Shown here: positions 8,657 through 16,798 of the stretch, in pieces | How positions within the stretch are numbered: the stretch's first letter is position 1 | Layout: each line of letters starts with the position of its first letter | Assembly (NCBI GenBank): GCA_018712955.1 | Contig: DVGB01000089.1 | Span: 1 to 64,000 of the forward strand | Source of the DNA: Candidatus Aveggerthella stercoripullorum | GTDB taxonomy: Bacteria; Actinomycetota; Coriobacteriia; Coriobacteriales; Eggerthellaceae | Length of the DNA: 64,000 nt | Direction: 5' to 3' | Notes under the pieces: model-generated | The model's database searches: none | What the model saw: only the letters and a program-made list of their open reading frames with translations | What the model was told of the DNA's origin: nothing | Position numbers and translations under genes: made by a program

Positions 8657-9550
8657 ATGCTGGATTTTCGCGCGCGGACGTTTCTTTCTGCCTGTCGTAC
8701 GCGCAATTACACCCGTACTGCGGAAGAGCTTTCTATCACGCAGCCTGCCGTATCGCAGCATATCGCTTATCTCGAGCGTCATTACGGCATGAAGCTGTTC
8801 TCTTACGTCGGAAAGCGCCTTGAGCTGACGACGGCTGGGGAGCTGTTGTACCGTGCGCTTTCGGGCATGGCGCACGATGAGCGCTTGGCGGAAGAGGCGC
8901 TGGCTGATTTGCGCACAGGGCGCGAACGCCTTTCGTTCGGGGTGACGCTTACCGTGGGCGAATACCTTATCGCACGGCCTCTCGCACGGTATTTGAGCAT
9001 GCACCCTCACGTGGACGTTCGTGTGGAGCAGGCAGGGACCGAGGTCCTTTTGCGTCGTCTGCGCGAAGGGGAGATTGACTGCGCGCTTATCGAGGGCTAT
9101 TTCGACAAGCATGACCTTGCATGGAGGGAATTCTGCATGCAAGAGCTCGTGGGCGTCTGCGCCCCTGGGACCGAACTGTCGCTGGGCGGCTCGGTCGGGT
9201 TCGAAGGGCTGCTCGAACGTCACATCCTGGTTAGGGAGCCTGGTTCGGGCACGCGTGCGGTTCTCGAGCACGCGCTTGCAGAGCGCAACCTTTCGCTTGC
9301 AAGCTTTGCTCGCATGACGGAAGTGTCCAGTCTCAATATCATCAAGGCGTTCGTTGCCGCCGACGTCGGTATTTCGTTCCTGTACGAAGCGGCAGTGCGC
9401 GAAGAGCTTGAGGCGGGAAGGCTTGCGCGCATTCCCCTTGCTGGGCCATCGGTCGATCACGCCATCACGTTCGTCCATCTGGCAGGGTCGGTGTTCGAGG
9501 AGCGTTTCGAGCGATTTTTCGAAGAGCTCGCAGCGCTCTCGCGGTCGTAG
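8657..9550 (+). CDS. LysR-family transcriptional regulator
   Basis: A 297-residue regulator of standard LysR length. The N-terminal winged helix-turn-helix is clear: FLSACRTRNYTRTAEELSITQPAVSQHI (residues 8-35), then LERHYGMKLFSYVGKRLELTTAGE. The C-terminal two-lobe effector domain starts near residue 88 (RERLSFGVTLTVGEYLIARPL). ATG at 8657 lies six bases after AGGGGAGAA. Its divergent neighbour is the TDT/SLAC1 transporter, probably its target. The effector is unknown. Confidence 0.9.
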   Translation: MLDFRARTFLSACRTRNYTRTAEELSITQPAVSQHIAYLERHYGMKLFSYVGKRLELTTAGELLYRALSGMAHDERLAEEALADLRTGRERLSFGVTLTVGEYLIARPLARYLSMHPHVDVRVEQAGTEVLLRRLREGEIDCALIEGYFDKHDLAWREFCMQELVGVCAPGTELSLGGSVGFEGLLERHILVREPGSGTRAVLEHALAERNLSLASFARMTEVSSLNIIKAFVAADVGISFLYEAAVREELEAGRLARIPLAGPSVDHAITFVHLAGSVFEERFERFFEELAALSRS

Positions 9551-9588
9551 CGGCTATTTCCGCTGCGCTGATGCGGCCTGTGTGCAGG

Positions 9589-10332
9589 CTAAGGAAGACC
9601 CGTCTTCTTGGCGGAAGGTGCGTCTTTGCTCGCGGTCTCTCGCCGAGGGATTTCGCCGAGAAAGAGCGGCGCGACAAGGTGGGTGTAGAGCGCAAGCCAG
9701 GCAAGCGAGACGCAGAAACCCCCGATCACGTCGGAAGCATAGTGAACGCCAAGGTAGATCCTGCTCAAACCGATAAGGACGATGATGAGCGAAAATGCTC
9801 CTGCGCACATCCAGCGCATAGCGCGGTCGCGCTTGTAGTGCCACACTATCCAGACGAGCAGCCCGAAGAACGCCATAGCTGCCATGGAGTGTCCGGACGG
9901 AAAGCTGAAGCCAGTCTCGGCAGCGAGGGCAAAGCCTTCCGGGCGTGGACGCTGGATGAGGAATTTGAGCGTTTGGTTGAGCGCCACTACGAGCACAAGA
10001 TTGAGGGCGCAGCACGCGCCTGGCCGACGGCCAGGCGCGAATGCGGCGATCATGAGCAAGAAGGCAATGAGCGACACCGGCGTTGCAAGCGCTGAAAACG
10101 CTTCCATAAAGGGCGTGAGCTGTTCTGATCTCAGCGTTTGCACCATGATCAGGTACGCTGCCTGGTCTATGCGCATCAGGTCGCCCTCGAGGACGTCCTC
10201 GAGGAGCGCCACGAACACGATGGCGCATACGGCAACGATGGCAATCCTCCGGTTTCGGTGCGCGAGCTCTCCTGCAGCAGCGATCAGCTGGCGCATGCTG
10301 CGTCGCTCGGTGCGATCTGTTGCGTTCGTCAT
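9589..10332 (-). CDS. PAP2-family membrane phosphatase
   Basis: A 247-residue membrane protein with the three-part phosphatase signature of the PAP2 superfamily: KFLIQRPRP, FPSGHSMAAM and SRIYLGVHYASDVIGG. These motifs hold the catalytic His residues and phosphate-binding Arg/Lys on the outer face of the membrane. Relatives dephosphorylate undecaprenyl diphosphate or phosphatidate. About five to six helices are visible (residues 29-50, 84-102, 107-125, 155-170, 177-195, 208-226). ATG at 10332 follows GAGAAGG; an in-frame ATG at 10296 is an alternative. It ends 39 bp from the convergent LysR gene. Confidence 0.88.
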   Translation of the reverse strand: MTNATDRTERRSMRQLIAAAGELAHRNRRIAIVAVCAIVFVALLEDVLEGDLMRIDQAAYLIMVQTLRSEQLTPFMEAFSALATPVSLIAFLLMIAAFAPGRRPGACCALNLVLVVALNQTLKFLIQRPRPEGFALAAETGFSFPSGHSMAAMAFFGLLVWIVWHYKRDRAMRWMCAGAFSLIIVLIGLSRIYLGVHYASDVIGGFCVSLAWLALYTHLVAPLFLGEIPRRETASKDAPSAKKTGLP

Positions 10333-10547
10333 GCCTTCTCTCTTCGCGGTGCAGCTTTGCGCTGACGGGCTGTGTCCTTGTTGCGTATACGTTGTCGATT
10401 GTACCGTTCAGGACGGCATGTGCATTCTGCAGAAGCGATTTTGCTATAGGGGCGTTACGAAAGGCAGTAGAGGGGAAGCGGCCGGGCGCACGCGCCCTTG
10501 CCCTGCCGAAGGGCATGCAAGCGAGAGCGCTTTGCGCTCGGAGAGGA

Positions 10548-11786
10548 TTAGGCGGGCTTTTTGATGATGCGGGCAGCTGCGAAGGCGACTGCTGCGAACA
10601 GCACAAGGGCAAGGTAGCAGGCAAGATAGCTGCCGGTTGCCGATCGGACGGCGCCTGCCATCATCGGGCCGACGAGAGCGGCGGCCATCAGGTTGCACTG
10701 TGCGCAGGCGTAGTTCGCGCTGTAGTGGCGCGCCCCGAAGAACGTGCGGACAAGCGCTGACGTCACGGACTGCGACGCGCCATGCGCCATGCCGAGCAGC
10801 AGGAAGCCTGCGACAAGAACGGGGAACAGTGCAGTGAGGGACCCCGCCGCACAGAGCACCATGGAAAGAGCGTAGACGGCAGGTATGACGCGCAGTGGAA
10901 TGCGGCTTCCTGCGCGATCCCAAGTCCATCCGGCAAAGGGACGCGCCAGACCGTTCAGTACGGAGATGGCGCCCATGGCAAGCGTGGCGGGCATGACCGC
11001 TGCATTTGCGTCCATGCCGCTTGCTACGAGTACGTCCTGTGCTGCAGGGACGGCGTTGCCGACGACTGCAAGGCCGCCGGCGCCGATAAGCGCTGCCCAG
11101 GCGAAGAATCCCCAGAAGGCCGAACTCCTCAGCATCGAGCGCGTGTCGATTTCCGCCGCGGTGCGCGGTACGGCGGTTTGGGACGCAGCGCTGGATTGCT
11201 GCCTGTCCGCGCAGGCGGCAGGAATTGCGGAAGGTCGAGGTTCGTGCAGGACGAGCGCGCCAATGCCAAGGAGCGCGCCAAATGCTACACCGAGCAGGCG
11301 GAAGGTCACGCGCCAGCCCGCGAATCCCAGCAGTGCCGTTACCGCCGGGCCGAGCAGCAGGCTCCCGAACCCGATGCCCATGAGCAGCATGCCGGAGGCG
11401 GCGCCTTGCCGGTCCGGAAACCAGGGAAGGACGATGCTCATGACCCCGTTCGTGCCCATGCCGACGGCGATGCCGCACAGCACGCCGTAGCTCACGTAAA
11501 TGAAGGGAAGCGTCGTGGTGAACGATGCGAGGACGAAGCCTGCGGCAGAGAGGGCGGCCGCAATCCCCAGGCCGACGCGTGCTGACGTGCGTGCCGAGAG
11601 CGCTCCGGCAGCAAGGTTGCCAATGCAAAAACAGCACATGGTCACGGTGAACACAGACGAGGTTTGCGTGCGCTGCCAACCGAATTCTGCTTCGAGCGGC
11701 CCGATGAAAACTGACCAGGAATTGATGGTTCCGAACAACAGCAGGAGAAGAAAGCCGAGCGCAAGGTAAAGAAAGCGGCGATGCAT
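10548..11786 (-). CDS. MFS transporter, OFA (oxalate/formate antiporter)-like
   Basis: A 412-residue carrier with 12 predicted helices and a central hydrophilic loop near residues 190-225, as in the major facilitator superfamily. The start LGFLLLLLFGTINSWSVFIGPLEAEFGWQR matches the first helix and loop of OFA-type monocarboxylate carriers. FPDRQGAASGMLLMGIGFGSLLLGP is helix four to five, and GLARPFAGWTWDRAG is the repeated loop 8-9 motif. I start at 11786 because AAAGGG lies six bases upstream; an in-frame ATG six bases earlier is too close to that site. The substrate is unknown. It is followed at 215 bp by the PAP2 gene. Confidence 0.85.
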   Translation of the reverse strand: MHRRFLYLALGFLLLLLFGTINSWSVFIGPLEAEFGWQRTQTSSVFTVTMCCFCIGNLAAGALSARTSARVGLGIAAALSAAGFVLASFTTTLPFIYVSYGVLCGIAVGMGTNGVMSIVLPWFPDRQGAASGMLLMGIGFGSLLLGPAVTALLGFAGWRVTFRLLGVAFGALLGIGALVLHEPRPSAIPAACADRQQSSAASQTAVPRTAAEIDTRSMLRSSAFWGFFAWAALIGAGGLAVVGNAVPAAQDVLVASGMDANAAVMPATLAMGAISVLNGLARPFAGWTWDRAGSRIPLRVIPAVYALSMVLCAAGSLTALFPVLVAGFLLLGMAHGASQSVTSALVRTFFGARHYSANYACAQCNLMAAALVGPMMAGAVRSATGSYLACYLALVLFAAVAFAAARIIKKPA

Positions 11787-12058
11787 GGTCATCCCTTTCG
11801 TTTGCAGGCGGCGCTTTGCGCGACAGCGAGGCGGCGTTTCGAAGGAAGCATGCGGACGAAGGCGCAACAAAGCGCGGCAGTCATCTGTTGAGCCCAGCGT
11901 ATCACCGCCTCACCGTGCAGAAGCGCTGTGCGCGCGTAGTTTGTGGGAGCAACCGTGCGCAGGCCGCAAGGTCGTGCAAAGTACAAAGCATGGGGTGCTT
12001 GGCGCTTGGCGCTTGGTGCGCGACTGGCCGCTTGGCAGTCTTTCGCACCGTAAAGTAA
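11787..12058. other. intergenic region
   Basis: About 270 bp upstream of the MFS gene and downstream of the phosphodiesterase gene, both on the minus strand. It carries short GCTTGGC direct repeats at 12000-12016 and no plausible gene. The MFS promoter probably lies here but I cannot place it. Confidence 0.3.
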
Positions 12059-12077
12059 AGGCGGCATCTTGCCGCCT
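12059..12077 (-). terminator. rho-independent terminator of the phosphodiesterase gene
   Basis: AGGCGGCA at 12059-12066 pairs with TGCCGCCT at 12070-12077 around a 3-nt loop. Read on the minus strand it is followed by TTTACTTTAC. It lies 33 bp after the stop of the gene at 12110. Confidence 0.75.
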
Positions 12078-12109
12078 GCGCCAAGCGCACAGGCGGTAAG
12101 ATCGGCGCA

Positions 12110-12625
12110 CTACGACAGCGTCTTGAGGGCGAACGCACCGTCTTCGTAGACGGCATAACTGTGCGATCCGTCTTTCGGGATGCTCACGCTTCCTGGGTTC
12201 ACGTACAGGATGCCGTCCCGCTCTTCGTGCGTTTTCACGTGCGTGTGGCCGGACAGGAACACCGATCCTTTCGGCAGGGCAGGGGGTGCTTCCGGCGTGT
12301 GGACGTGCCCGTGGGTGCAGAATATCGTGCGCGCCTGCTCGTCCAAGACGATGGCGTAGTCCGCCATGCAGGGGAAGGCGAGCACCATTTGGTCCACTTC
12401 CGAATCACAGTTGCCGCGTACCGCGACGATAAGCTCGCGGGCATCGTTGAGCATGGCGGCGACTTCTTTCGGGGCGTACTCGTCTGGAAGGGGGTTGCGC
12501 GGTCCGTGATAGAGGAGGTCGCCCAGCAAAATGAGCTTGTCAGGCGACTCCCTTTCCAGCATTTCCCCAAGCTTGCGGCACCAGAATGCCGAACCGTGGA
12601 TGTCAGATGCCACCATGAGCTTCAT
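12110..12625 (-). CDS. yfcE: YfcE-type metallophosphodiesterase
   Basis: A 171-residue calcineurin-like phosphoesterase, close to the length of E. coli YfcE. All metal-binding blocks are present: ASDIHGS (residues 6-12), LGDLLYHGPRN, VRGNCDSE, CTHGHVH and SGHTHV. YfcE hydrolyses phosphodiester model substrates and its physiological substrate is unknown. The GDLLYHGPRN sequence is characteristic of this subgroup rather than of cAMP phosphodiesterases. ATG at 12625 follows GGAAGGAACGG. It stands alone with its own terminator. Confidence 0.9.
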   Translation of the reverse strand: MKLMVASDIHGSAFWCRKLGEMLERESPDKLILLGDLLYHGPRNPLPDEYAPKEVAAMLNDARELIVAVRGNCDSEVDQMVLAFPCMADYAIVLDEQARTIFCTHGHVHTPEAPPALPKGSVFLSGHTHVKTHEERDGILYVNPGSVSIPKDGSHSYAVYEDGAFALKTLS

Positions 12626-12905
12626 GCGTCTTCTCCGTTCCTTCCTGATTGCCTGTCATGCCAGCCAGTATATCCTTCTTGGGGCACATTCGTGCTGCAT
12701 GACATGCATGATGCTTTTGAACAGGCATTATGCAATTCATACTCAACTTGCATGACAGACGGTTTTTCTGTTGGGCGGCAGGAATCATGAGTCTGCACGA
12801 TAGCCAGGAGTCCTTTGCTGGCCCAAGATGAGCCCATCACGCAAACGAGAGCGCCAGGGGACGTGCCTAGGCGCCTCCCCGACGAGAACAACGGAGGAAA
12901 GTACA

Positions 12906-13154
12906 ATGCGCATCTTCGGAATGGGTCTTCCCGAGCTTTTGGTCATCCTGGGCATCGCCCTTCTCATCTTCGGCCCCAAGCAGCTTCCCAAGCTGGGCAG
13001 CGCGCTGGGCAAGACGGTGAAGGGCCTGCGCGAAGGCCTGGGCTCTAACGAGCAGGATGCAGAGGAGACCGAGCAGGAGAACGCCGTCGAGGCTCTCGAA
13101 GAGGCCCCGAAGCAGAAGCCTGCGCCGAAGAAGACTGCTGCTCAGAGCGAATAG
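12906..13154 (+). CDS. tatA: TatA, twin-arginine translocase pore subunit
   Basis: An 82-residue protein with the TatA layout: a short N-tail, one membrane helix (LPELLVILGIALLIFG, residues 8-23), the FGPKQLPKLGSALGK hinge and amphipathic helix, then an acidic and Lys/Pro-rich tail. TatA oligomers form the passage for folded, cofactor-bearing proteins. ATG at 12906 follows GGAGG. No tatC or tatB is in the window, so this is an orphan copy. Upstream in-frame codons to 12828 lack a ribosome site. A strong hairpin follows. Confidence 0.92.
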   Translation: MRIFGMGLPELLVILGIALLIFGPKQLPKLGSALGKTVKGLREGLGSNEQDAEETEQENAVEALEEAPKQKPAPKKTAAQSE

Positions 13155-13218
13155 CAGCCTGACTGCCGGGCTGCCTTGGCAAAGACATTCCCCTGAGACA
13201 CCGTTTCCATACGGTTGG

Positions 13219-13254
13219 GCGAAGCCGCCGGAACCTCCTGACCGGCGGCTTCGC
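13219..13254 (+). terminator. hairpin downstream of tatA
   Basis: GCGAAGCCGCCGG at 13219-13231 and CCGGCGGCTTCGC at 13242-13254 form a perfect 13-bp stem with a 10-nt loop. The T-tail is poor, so it is a likely but atypical terminator between tatA and the LuxR gene. Confidence 0.65.
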
Positions 13255-13347
13255 TGTATCCTGGCCCGCGTTCCGCGCGGGCCTTCTGCTATCATGGGTG
13301 CGTCTTTTTGTGCGAGATGCCGAAGCGAACGGTCGAGAGGAGGGGTT

Positions 13348-14778
13348 GTGGGCAAGCTGCGCTCTAGTGCAGGGGTGTCGCCGCGTCGTGTGGCGGGATT
13401 CGCTTGCCACCAAGGATTCCTCTATTCTCTTTTCTACATGGGCATGAACCGTGAGTACAGCATCGGCTCCTTCGCGGTCGAGCGCGTGGAGCTTCTAGGG
13501 ACGCTTGCTGCCATGGTGGTCACGCTCGTCGTCATGAACGTGATGGCGCGCCGTGCCCCCTCGGTACGCGAGGTCATGCTCGAGCGCCATTCCGTTATTG
13601 CGTACGCGGTTGCACTGGTGATCGGTGCGTTCGTTCCTGTCGTGATGGGAAGTCTCCAGACCGACGAATTGGTCTTCGAGTCCATCATGGTGGGCGTTCC
13701 GTGGGCTCTCATGCTGCTTGCATGGACGCGGCGCTTGGCGCGCGGCACCACGGAGAAGAGCACGGTGGAGGTCTTCGTCGGCGCCGGGGTGGGCGCGGCT
13801 TTGTGCTTTCTCGTGTATCTTGTGCCAGCACCCCAGGCCCAGTGGGCTTTGAAGCTGCTGGCGATACCAAGCGCCGTCTTGTTGGCGGTCGATATGCGCA
13901 AGGTGGACGCCGAAGCGGAAGAAGCGCGTCCCGAGGCGTCTGTCTCGACGTCAGCTGCCACGGACTTCTCCGTGAAGGTGCTTGCGGGGACGGTCTGTTT
14001 CGGCCTCGCTGCCGGTTTCATGGAGGCGTACAACTCTAATCCGGGGACGGCGGCTATGGCGTCGTTTCCTGCGAGCCTGCTTTTGTTCGTGCTGTTCTGC
14101 GCAGGCGCGCTGCAGGCGCTCCTTGCTTCCGACGTCCGTGTACGCGGGGGATTGGACGGAGCCTACCGTTTGGCGCTTTTGGTCATGATGGCGGGCTTTT
14201 TGTTCTCCCCCGTGTTGGAAGGGTCCGGCGTGCCGGGCGGCGCTATCGTGCTGGCAGGGTATCTGGGGCTGACGTCCACGCTTGTTTCTCTGTTTCTGGC
14301 GTTTTCGAAAATCGTGGCCGAAGATCCCGCCCGTACGGTTGCGCGCGGTTTTCTGGCGTTGTTCGGGGGCGAAGCGGCGGGCGTCATGTTGGCGAACGTC
14401 TCGAACGCGTTCGCTCTTTCCGGCACCACGCCGTACGTCATCGTGTGTTTTGCCGGATTGGCCACGTTGTTCGCTTATCTCTTCCTGTTCACCGAGCGCG
14501 ATTTCAAGACACTTTCCGAAATAGCGCGCACCGCGGACTATTTCGAGGAAGCGTGCGCCGTCATCGCAAAAGAAGCGGGGCTTTCCAAGCGCGAAGCGGA
14601 GATTCTGCCGCTTGCACTGCGAGGCCGTACGAGCGAGCGCATTGCGGGAGAGCTTTTCATCTCGAAGAGCACCGTGGACACGCATCTAAGGCGCATTTAT
14701 GCGAAGGCGGATGTGCACGGCCGTCAGGAGCTCATCGACCTCGGAGAGAAGACGGCGGAGCGCATAGCGTCTCGCTGA
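13348..14778 (+). CDS. membrane-embedded LuxR-family regulator
   Basis: A 476-residue regulator with about twelve membrane helices (residues 20-400) joined to a C-terminal LuxR/GerE helix-turn-helix (about 410-470: LSKREAEILPLALRGRTSERIAGELF, then ISKSTVDTHLRRIYAKADVHGR). Such membrane-LuxR proteins are abundant in Eggerthella-type bacteria and often sit by the respiratory or transport genes they control. The start is GTG at 13348, just after GAGGAGGGG; longer in-frame versions overlap tatA. There is no obvious target next to it: the next gene downstream is a converging AraC regulator. Signal and targets are unknown. Confidence 0.85.
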   Translation: MGKLRSSAGVSPRRVAGFACHQGFLYSLFYMGMNREYSIGSFAVERVELLGTLAAMVVTLVVMNVMARRAPSVREVMLERHSVIAYAVALVIGAFVPVVMGSLQTDELVFESIMVGVPWALMLLAWTRRLARGTTEKSTVEVFVGAGVGAALCFLVYLVPAPQAQWALKLLAIPSAVLLAVDMRKVDAEAEEARPEASVSTSAATDFSVKVLAGTVCFGLAAGFMEAYNSNPGTAAMASFPASLLLFVLFCAGALQALLASDVRVRGGLDGAYRLALLVMMAGFLFSPVLEGSGVPGGAIVLAGYLGLTSTLVSLFLAFSKIVAEDPARTVARGFLALFGGEAAGVMLANVSNAFALSGTTPYVIVCFAGLATLFAYLFLFTERDFKTLSEIARTADYFEEACAVIAKEAGLSKREAEILPLALRGRTSERIAGELFISKSTVDTHLRRIYAKADVHGRQELIDLGEKTAERIASR

Positions 14779-14928
14779 TGGCTCGAATTCGTTGTCTTTG
14801 CCCTGTTCGTGCGGAAGGCAGCGGTATGAGCAGGGCGTCTCGCAGCGTGTACTATCGGATGCCTGCCCAGGATGTCTCGAGGTGATGTGCTGCGAGCGAC
14901 AGAGCCGCCACGGCGGTCGGAGCGCTGC

Positions 14929-15966
14929 TCAGCGTTCGCTTGCGAGATTGCGGTATTCGCGCGGGGTGATACGGAAGCGATCCTTGAAAGCCTCCGAGAA
15001 GCTGCCTTGCCGTCGGAAACCAAGCTGGGATGCGATGGCGGAAAGCGGCAGGTCGGTCCGTGCCAGCAGCTTGCATGCCTGCTCCATGCGAAGGGCGCGC
15101 GCGTACTCTTGGGGCGTGACGCCTTCTGTCGCTTTGAACAGTCCGGTCAGCTTGCTTGCGCTCATGCAGGCAACAGCGCACAGTTCGTCGGTCGGAACAG
15201 TGCGGTCAAGGTTGTCCGCAAGATGGCGGCGCGTGCGGTTGAGCGCGGTGCGGTCCACGGCGCTCAACGATTTGTGCGAGGCTCCCGCTGCTTTCAGGCT
15301 CCAATCCACAATAAGCGACGCCGCTTCGGTGACCTTGCTCTCATAGTATGCGCGCGCAACAACAGCGGACGGACGAGCGCGCTCGATGTCGTCGAGGACT
15401 TCCGGCAACCCCCTCACCGTTTTCGTGCCGTCTAACGCGGCAATCGCGCCTGCAAGCATGAGCGGGTCGCACTGGCAGCGCAAGCTCAGGCGCTGGAGTG
15501 CGCGGGGGAGCAGAATGATGCCGACTGTGCGCAGGCGCTCTCTTTCCCGCGGCCCCGCGATGAACGCTTGGCCCTTCCATGCAGATCCGACGACGGTTGC
15601 GTGCTCGTAACGTGTTACCGTCGTGGGCGGCTTTGCTTGCGCACAGTCCGCCAGCCGCTGCCTTGTCATCTGCGTGCGTCGTCGAAGGACGATGCTGAAA
15701 TAGTCGGGCGTCAGGCAGGCCAGGTTCGATTCCGCAGTGCGCGAAAGCTCGCACGAGAACACGGCCATGTCGTCATCGAGCGCATAATGCCAGAACGAGC
15801 CTTGTCCCCAGGCGGGGTCGACTTTCAGGTGCACGCCAGGTCGCGTGGCAACGTCCGGTTCTGCCGCCTGCAGGTGCAGGCAGCAAACGTGCATGCGGAG
15901 CACGCGCGCAAGGGGACTTTCTGTTTGCGAAGGGTTCTTTTGTCCGCCTGCAATACCGTCTCCCAT
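14929..15966 (-). CDS. AraC-family transcriptional regulator
   Basis: A 345-residue protein with an uncharacterised N-terminal sensing region and an AraC DNA-binding domain at about residues 245-340. Both helix-turn-helices are visible: PTDELCAVACMSASKLTGLFKATEG, then LSAIASQLGFRRQGSFSEAFKDRFRITPREYR, which matches the family signature. ATG at 15966 follows AAAGGAG. A perfect 7-bp palindrome overlaps its predicted promoter just upstream, so it may regulate itself. The metal-ATPase locus begins about 0.5 kb upstream; regulation of that locus is possible but unproven. Confidence 0.88.
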   Translation of the reverse strand: MGDGIAGGQKNPSQTESPLARVLRMHVCCLHLQAAEPDVATRPGVHLKVDPAWGQGSFWHYALDDDMAVFSCELSRTAESNLACLTPDYFSIVLRRRTQMTRQRLADCAQAKPPTTVTRYEHATVVGSAWKGQAFIAGPRERERLRTVGIILLPRALQRLSLRCQCDPLMLAGAIAALDGTKTVRGLPEVLDDIERARPSAVVARAYYESKVTEAASLIVDWSLKAAGASHKSLSAVDRTALNRTRRHLADNLDRTVPTDELCAVACMSASKLTGLFKATEGVTPQEYARALRMEQACKLLARTDLPLSAIASQLGFRRQGSFSEAFKDRFRITPREYRNLASER

Positions 15967-15993
15967 GCGTGCTCCTTTCGTTAGTAGCGCATG

Positions 15994-16036
15994 GCTAACT
16001 AATAGTTAGCATAGACAAACTACTTCCATAATGCAA
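15994..16036 (-). promoter_or_regulatory. promoter and palindromic operator of the AraC gene
   Basis: On the minus strand, TTGCAT (16031-16036) and TATGCT (16008-16013) are spaced by exactly 17 nt. A perfect inverted repeat, GCTAACT-AAT-AGTTAGC (15994-16010), overlaps the -10 element and the likely transcription start. This geometry suits repression at the promoter, perhaps by the AraC protein or a dimeric repressor encoded elsewhere. Confidence 0.65.
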
Positions 16037-16074
16037 GGGTGTTTTGTCGGAGCGGGAGCAACGTGCATGGCTGC

Positions 16075-16155
16075 CTACAGGTGTTTTTTGCCCGTCCAGA
16101 TGCAAAGCGCCATGCAGGCGAAGCCTGCCCAGGCGAAAAAGCGATGCCATTTCAT
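16075..16155 (-). CDS. 26-residue hydrophobic small protein
   Basis: A short gene with an ideal ribosome site (AAAGGAGG, 9 nt before ATG at 16155) encodes a peptide beginning MKWHRFFAWAGFACMALCI and ending TGKKHL. The middle is one membrane-spanning helix with a positive start and end, containing two Cys. It lies between the AraC promoter and the divergent DUF6110-ATPase operon. I do not know a characterised homologue. The strong start, the coherent membrane pattern and the position support a real gene that may belong to the metal-transport locus, but only conservation would prove it. Confidence 0.6.
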   Translation of the reverse strand: MKWHRFFAWAGFACMALCIWTGKKHL

Positions 16156-16500
16156 GTCGTAAAACCTCCTTTGCGCACGATGCTTGCACGTTGCGCGGTT
16201 CCCGTGCGCTTTTCATTTTCACCGAGCATGCCGCCTGCGCTGTTATGACTTTTTCGGCTTTGGAATCGAATGTCGGCCTGTTCCGAAGGGTATTTCGGAA
16301 CGGTTGCACGGTGGCCTTCCGAACGGTTGCGGCAGGATTTCGATGGTGTAAAAGAGGGAAGGAATGCCCGCATACGCAATGCGAGGCGTTTCATAACCGG
16401 CCGTCTATGACAGTGCGGTACGCCGTTCGTCCCGCTTGGCAAATGTTCTGCGGACGCGGTCGACGGTCGATTCCCGCGCGAACGAAGAAGGAGGAAGAAC
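16156..16500. promoter_or_regulatory. divergent regulatory region of the metal-ATPase locus
   Basis: This 345-bp gap lies between the 26-residue gene (minus) and the DUF6110-ATPase operon (plus). It holds an inverted repeat, GTTCCGAA-N6-TTCGGAAC, at 16280-16301, and a related direct repeat of CGAACGGTTGC/GGAACGGTTGC at 16297-16328. The inverted repeat could be an operator for a metal-sensing regulator. I see no further gene here. Confidence 0.45.
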
Positions 16501-16791
16501 GTGAAATCAAGAACGCGCAATGGCCTGTTGCTCGGTGGCGGCTTTCTGCTCGGCACGCTCGGCCTGAAGGCTCTAACGAGCGAGGCTGCCAAAAAATGCT
16601 ATGTCCAGGGCATCGCTCAGGGCATGCGTGCCAAGTCTGCGTACGAGACCATGGTAGAACAGGCGAAAGCGCAGGTGGACGACATGATGGCTGAAGCGAC
16701 CTACATCAACGTCGTGGCTGCCGAGGAGAAGGCCGCGCGCACCGACGCCGTCGAGGTGGAAGCGGTGGACGTCGCCTCGCAGCAGAAGTAG
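16501..16791 (+). CDS. DUF6110-family protein of a metal-ATPase operon
   Basis: A 96-residue protein starting at GTG 16501 after GAAGGAGGAAGAAC. It has one N-terminal membrane helix (GLLLGGGFLLGTLGLKAL, residues 8-25), then a soluble, helical and acidic tail. The sequence LTSEAAKKCYVQGIAQGMRAK is the recognisable part of small proteins placed directly upstream of heavy-metal P-type ATPases (DUF6110). Only 7 bp separate it from the ATPase gene, so the two are co-transcribed. It may be an accessory or regulatory subunit; no function is established to my knowledge. Confidence 0.75.
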   Translation: MKSRTRNGLLLGGGFLLGTLGLKALTSEAAKKCYVQGIAQGMRAKSAYETMVEQAKAQVDDMMAEATYINVVAAEEKAARTDAVEVEAVDVASQQK

Positions 16792-16798
16792 CCGCGCT

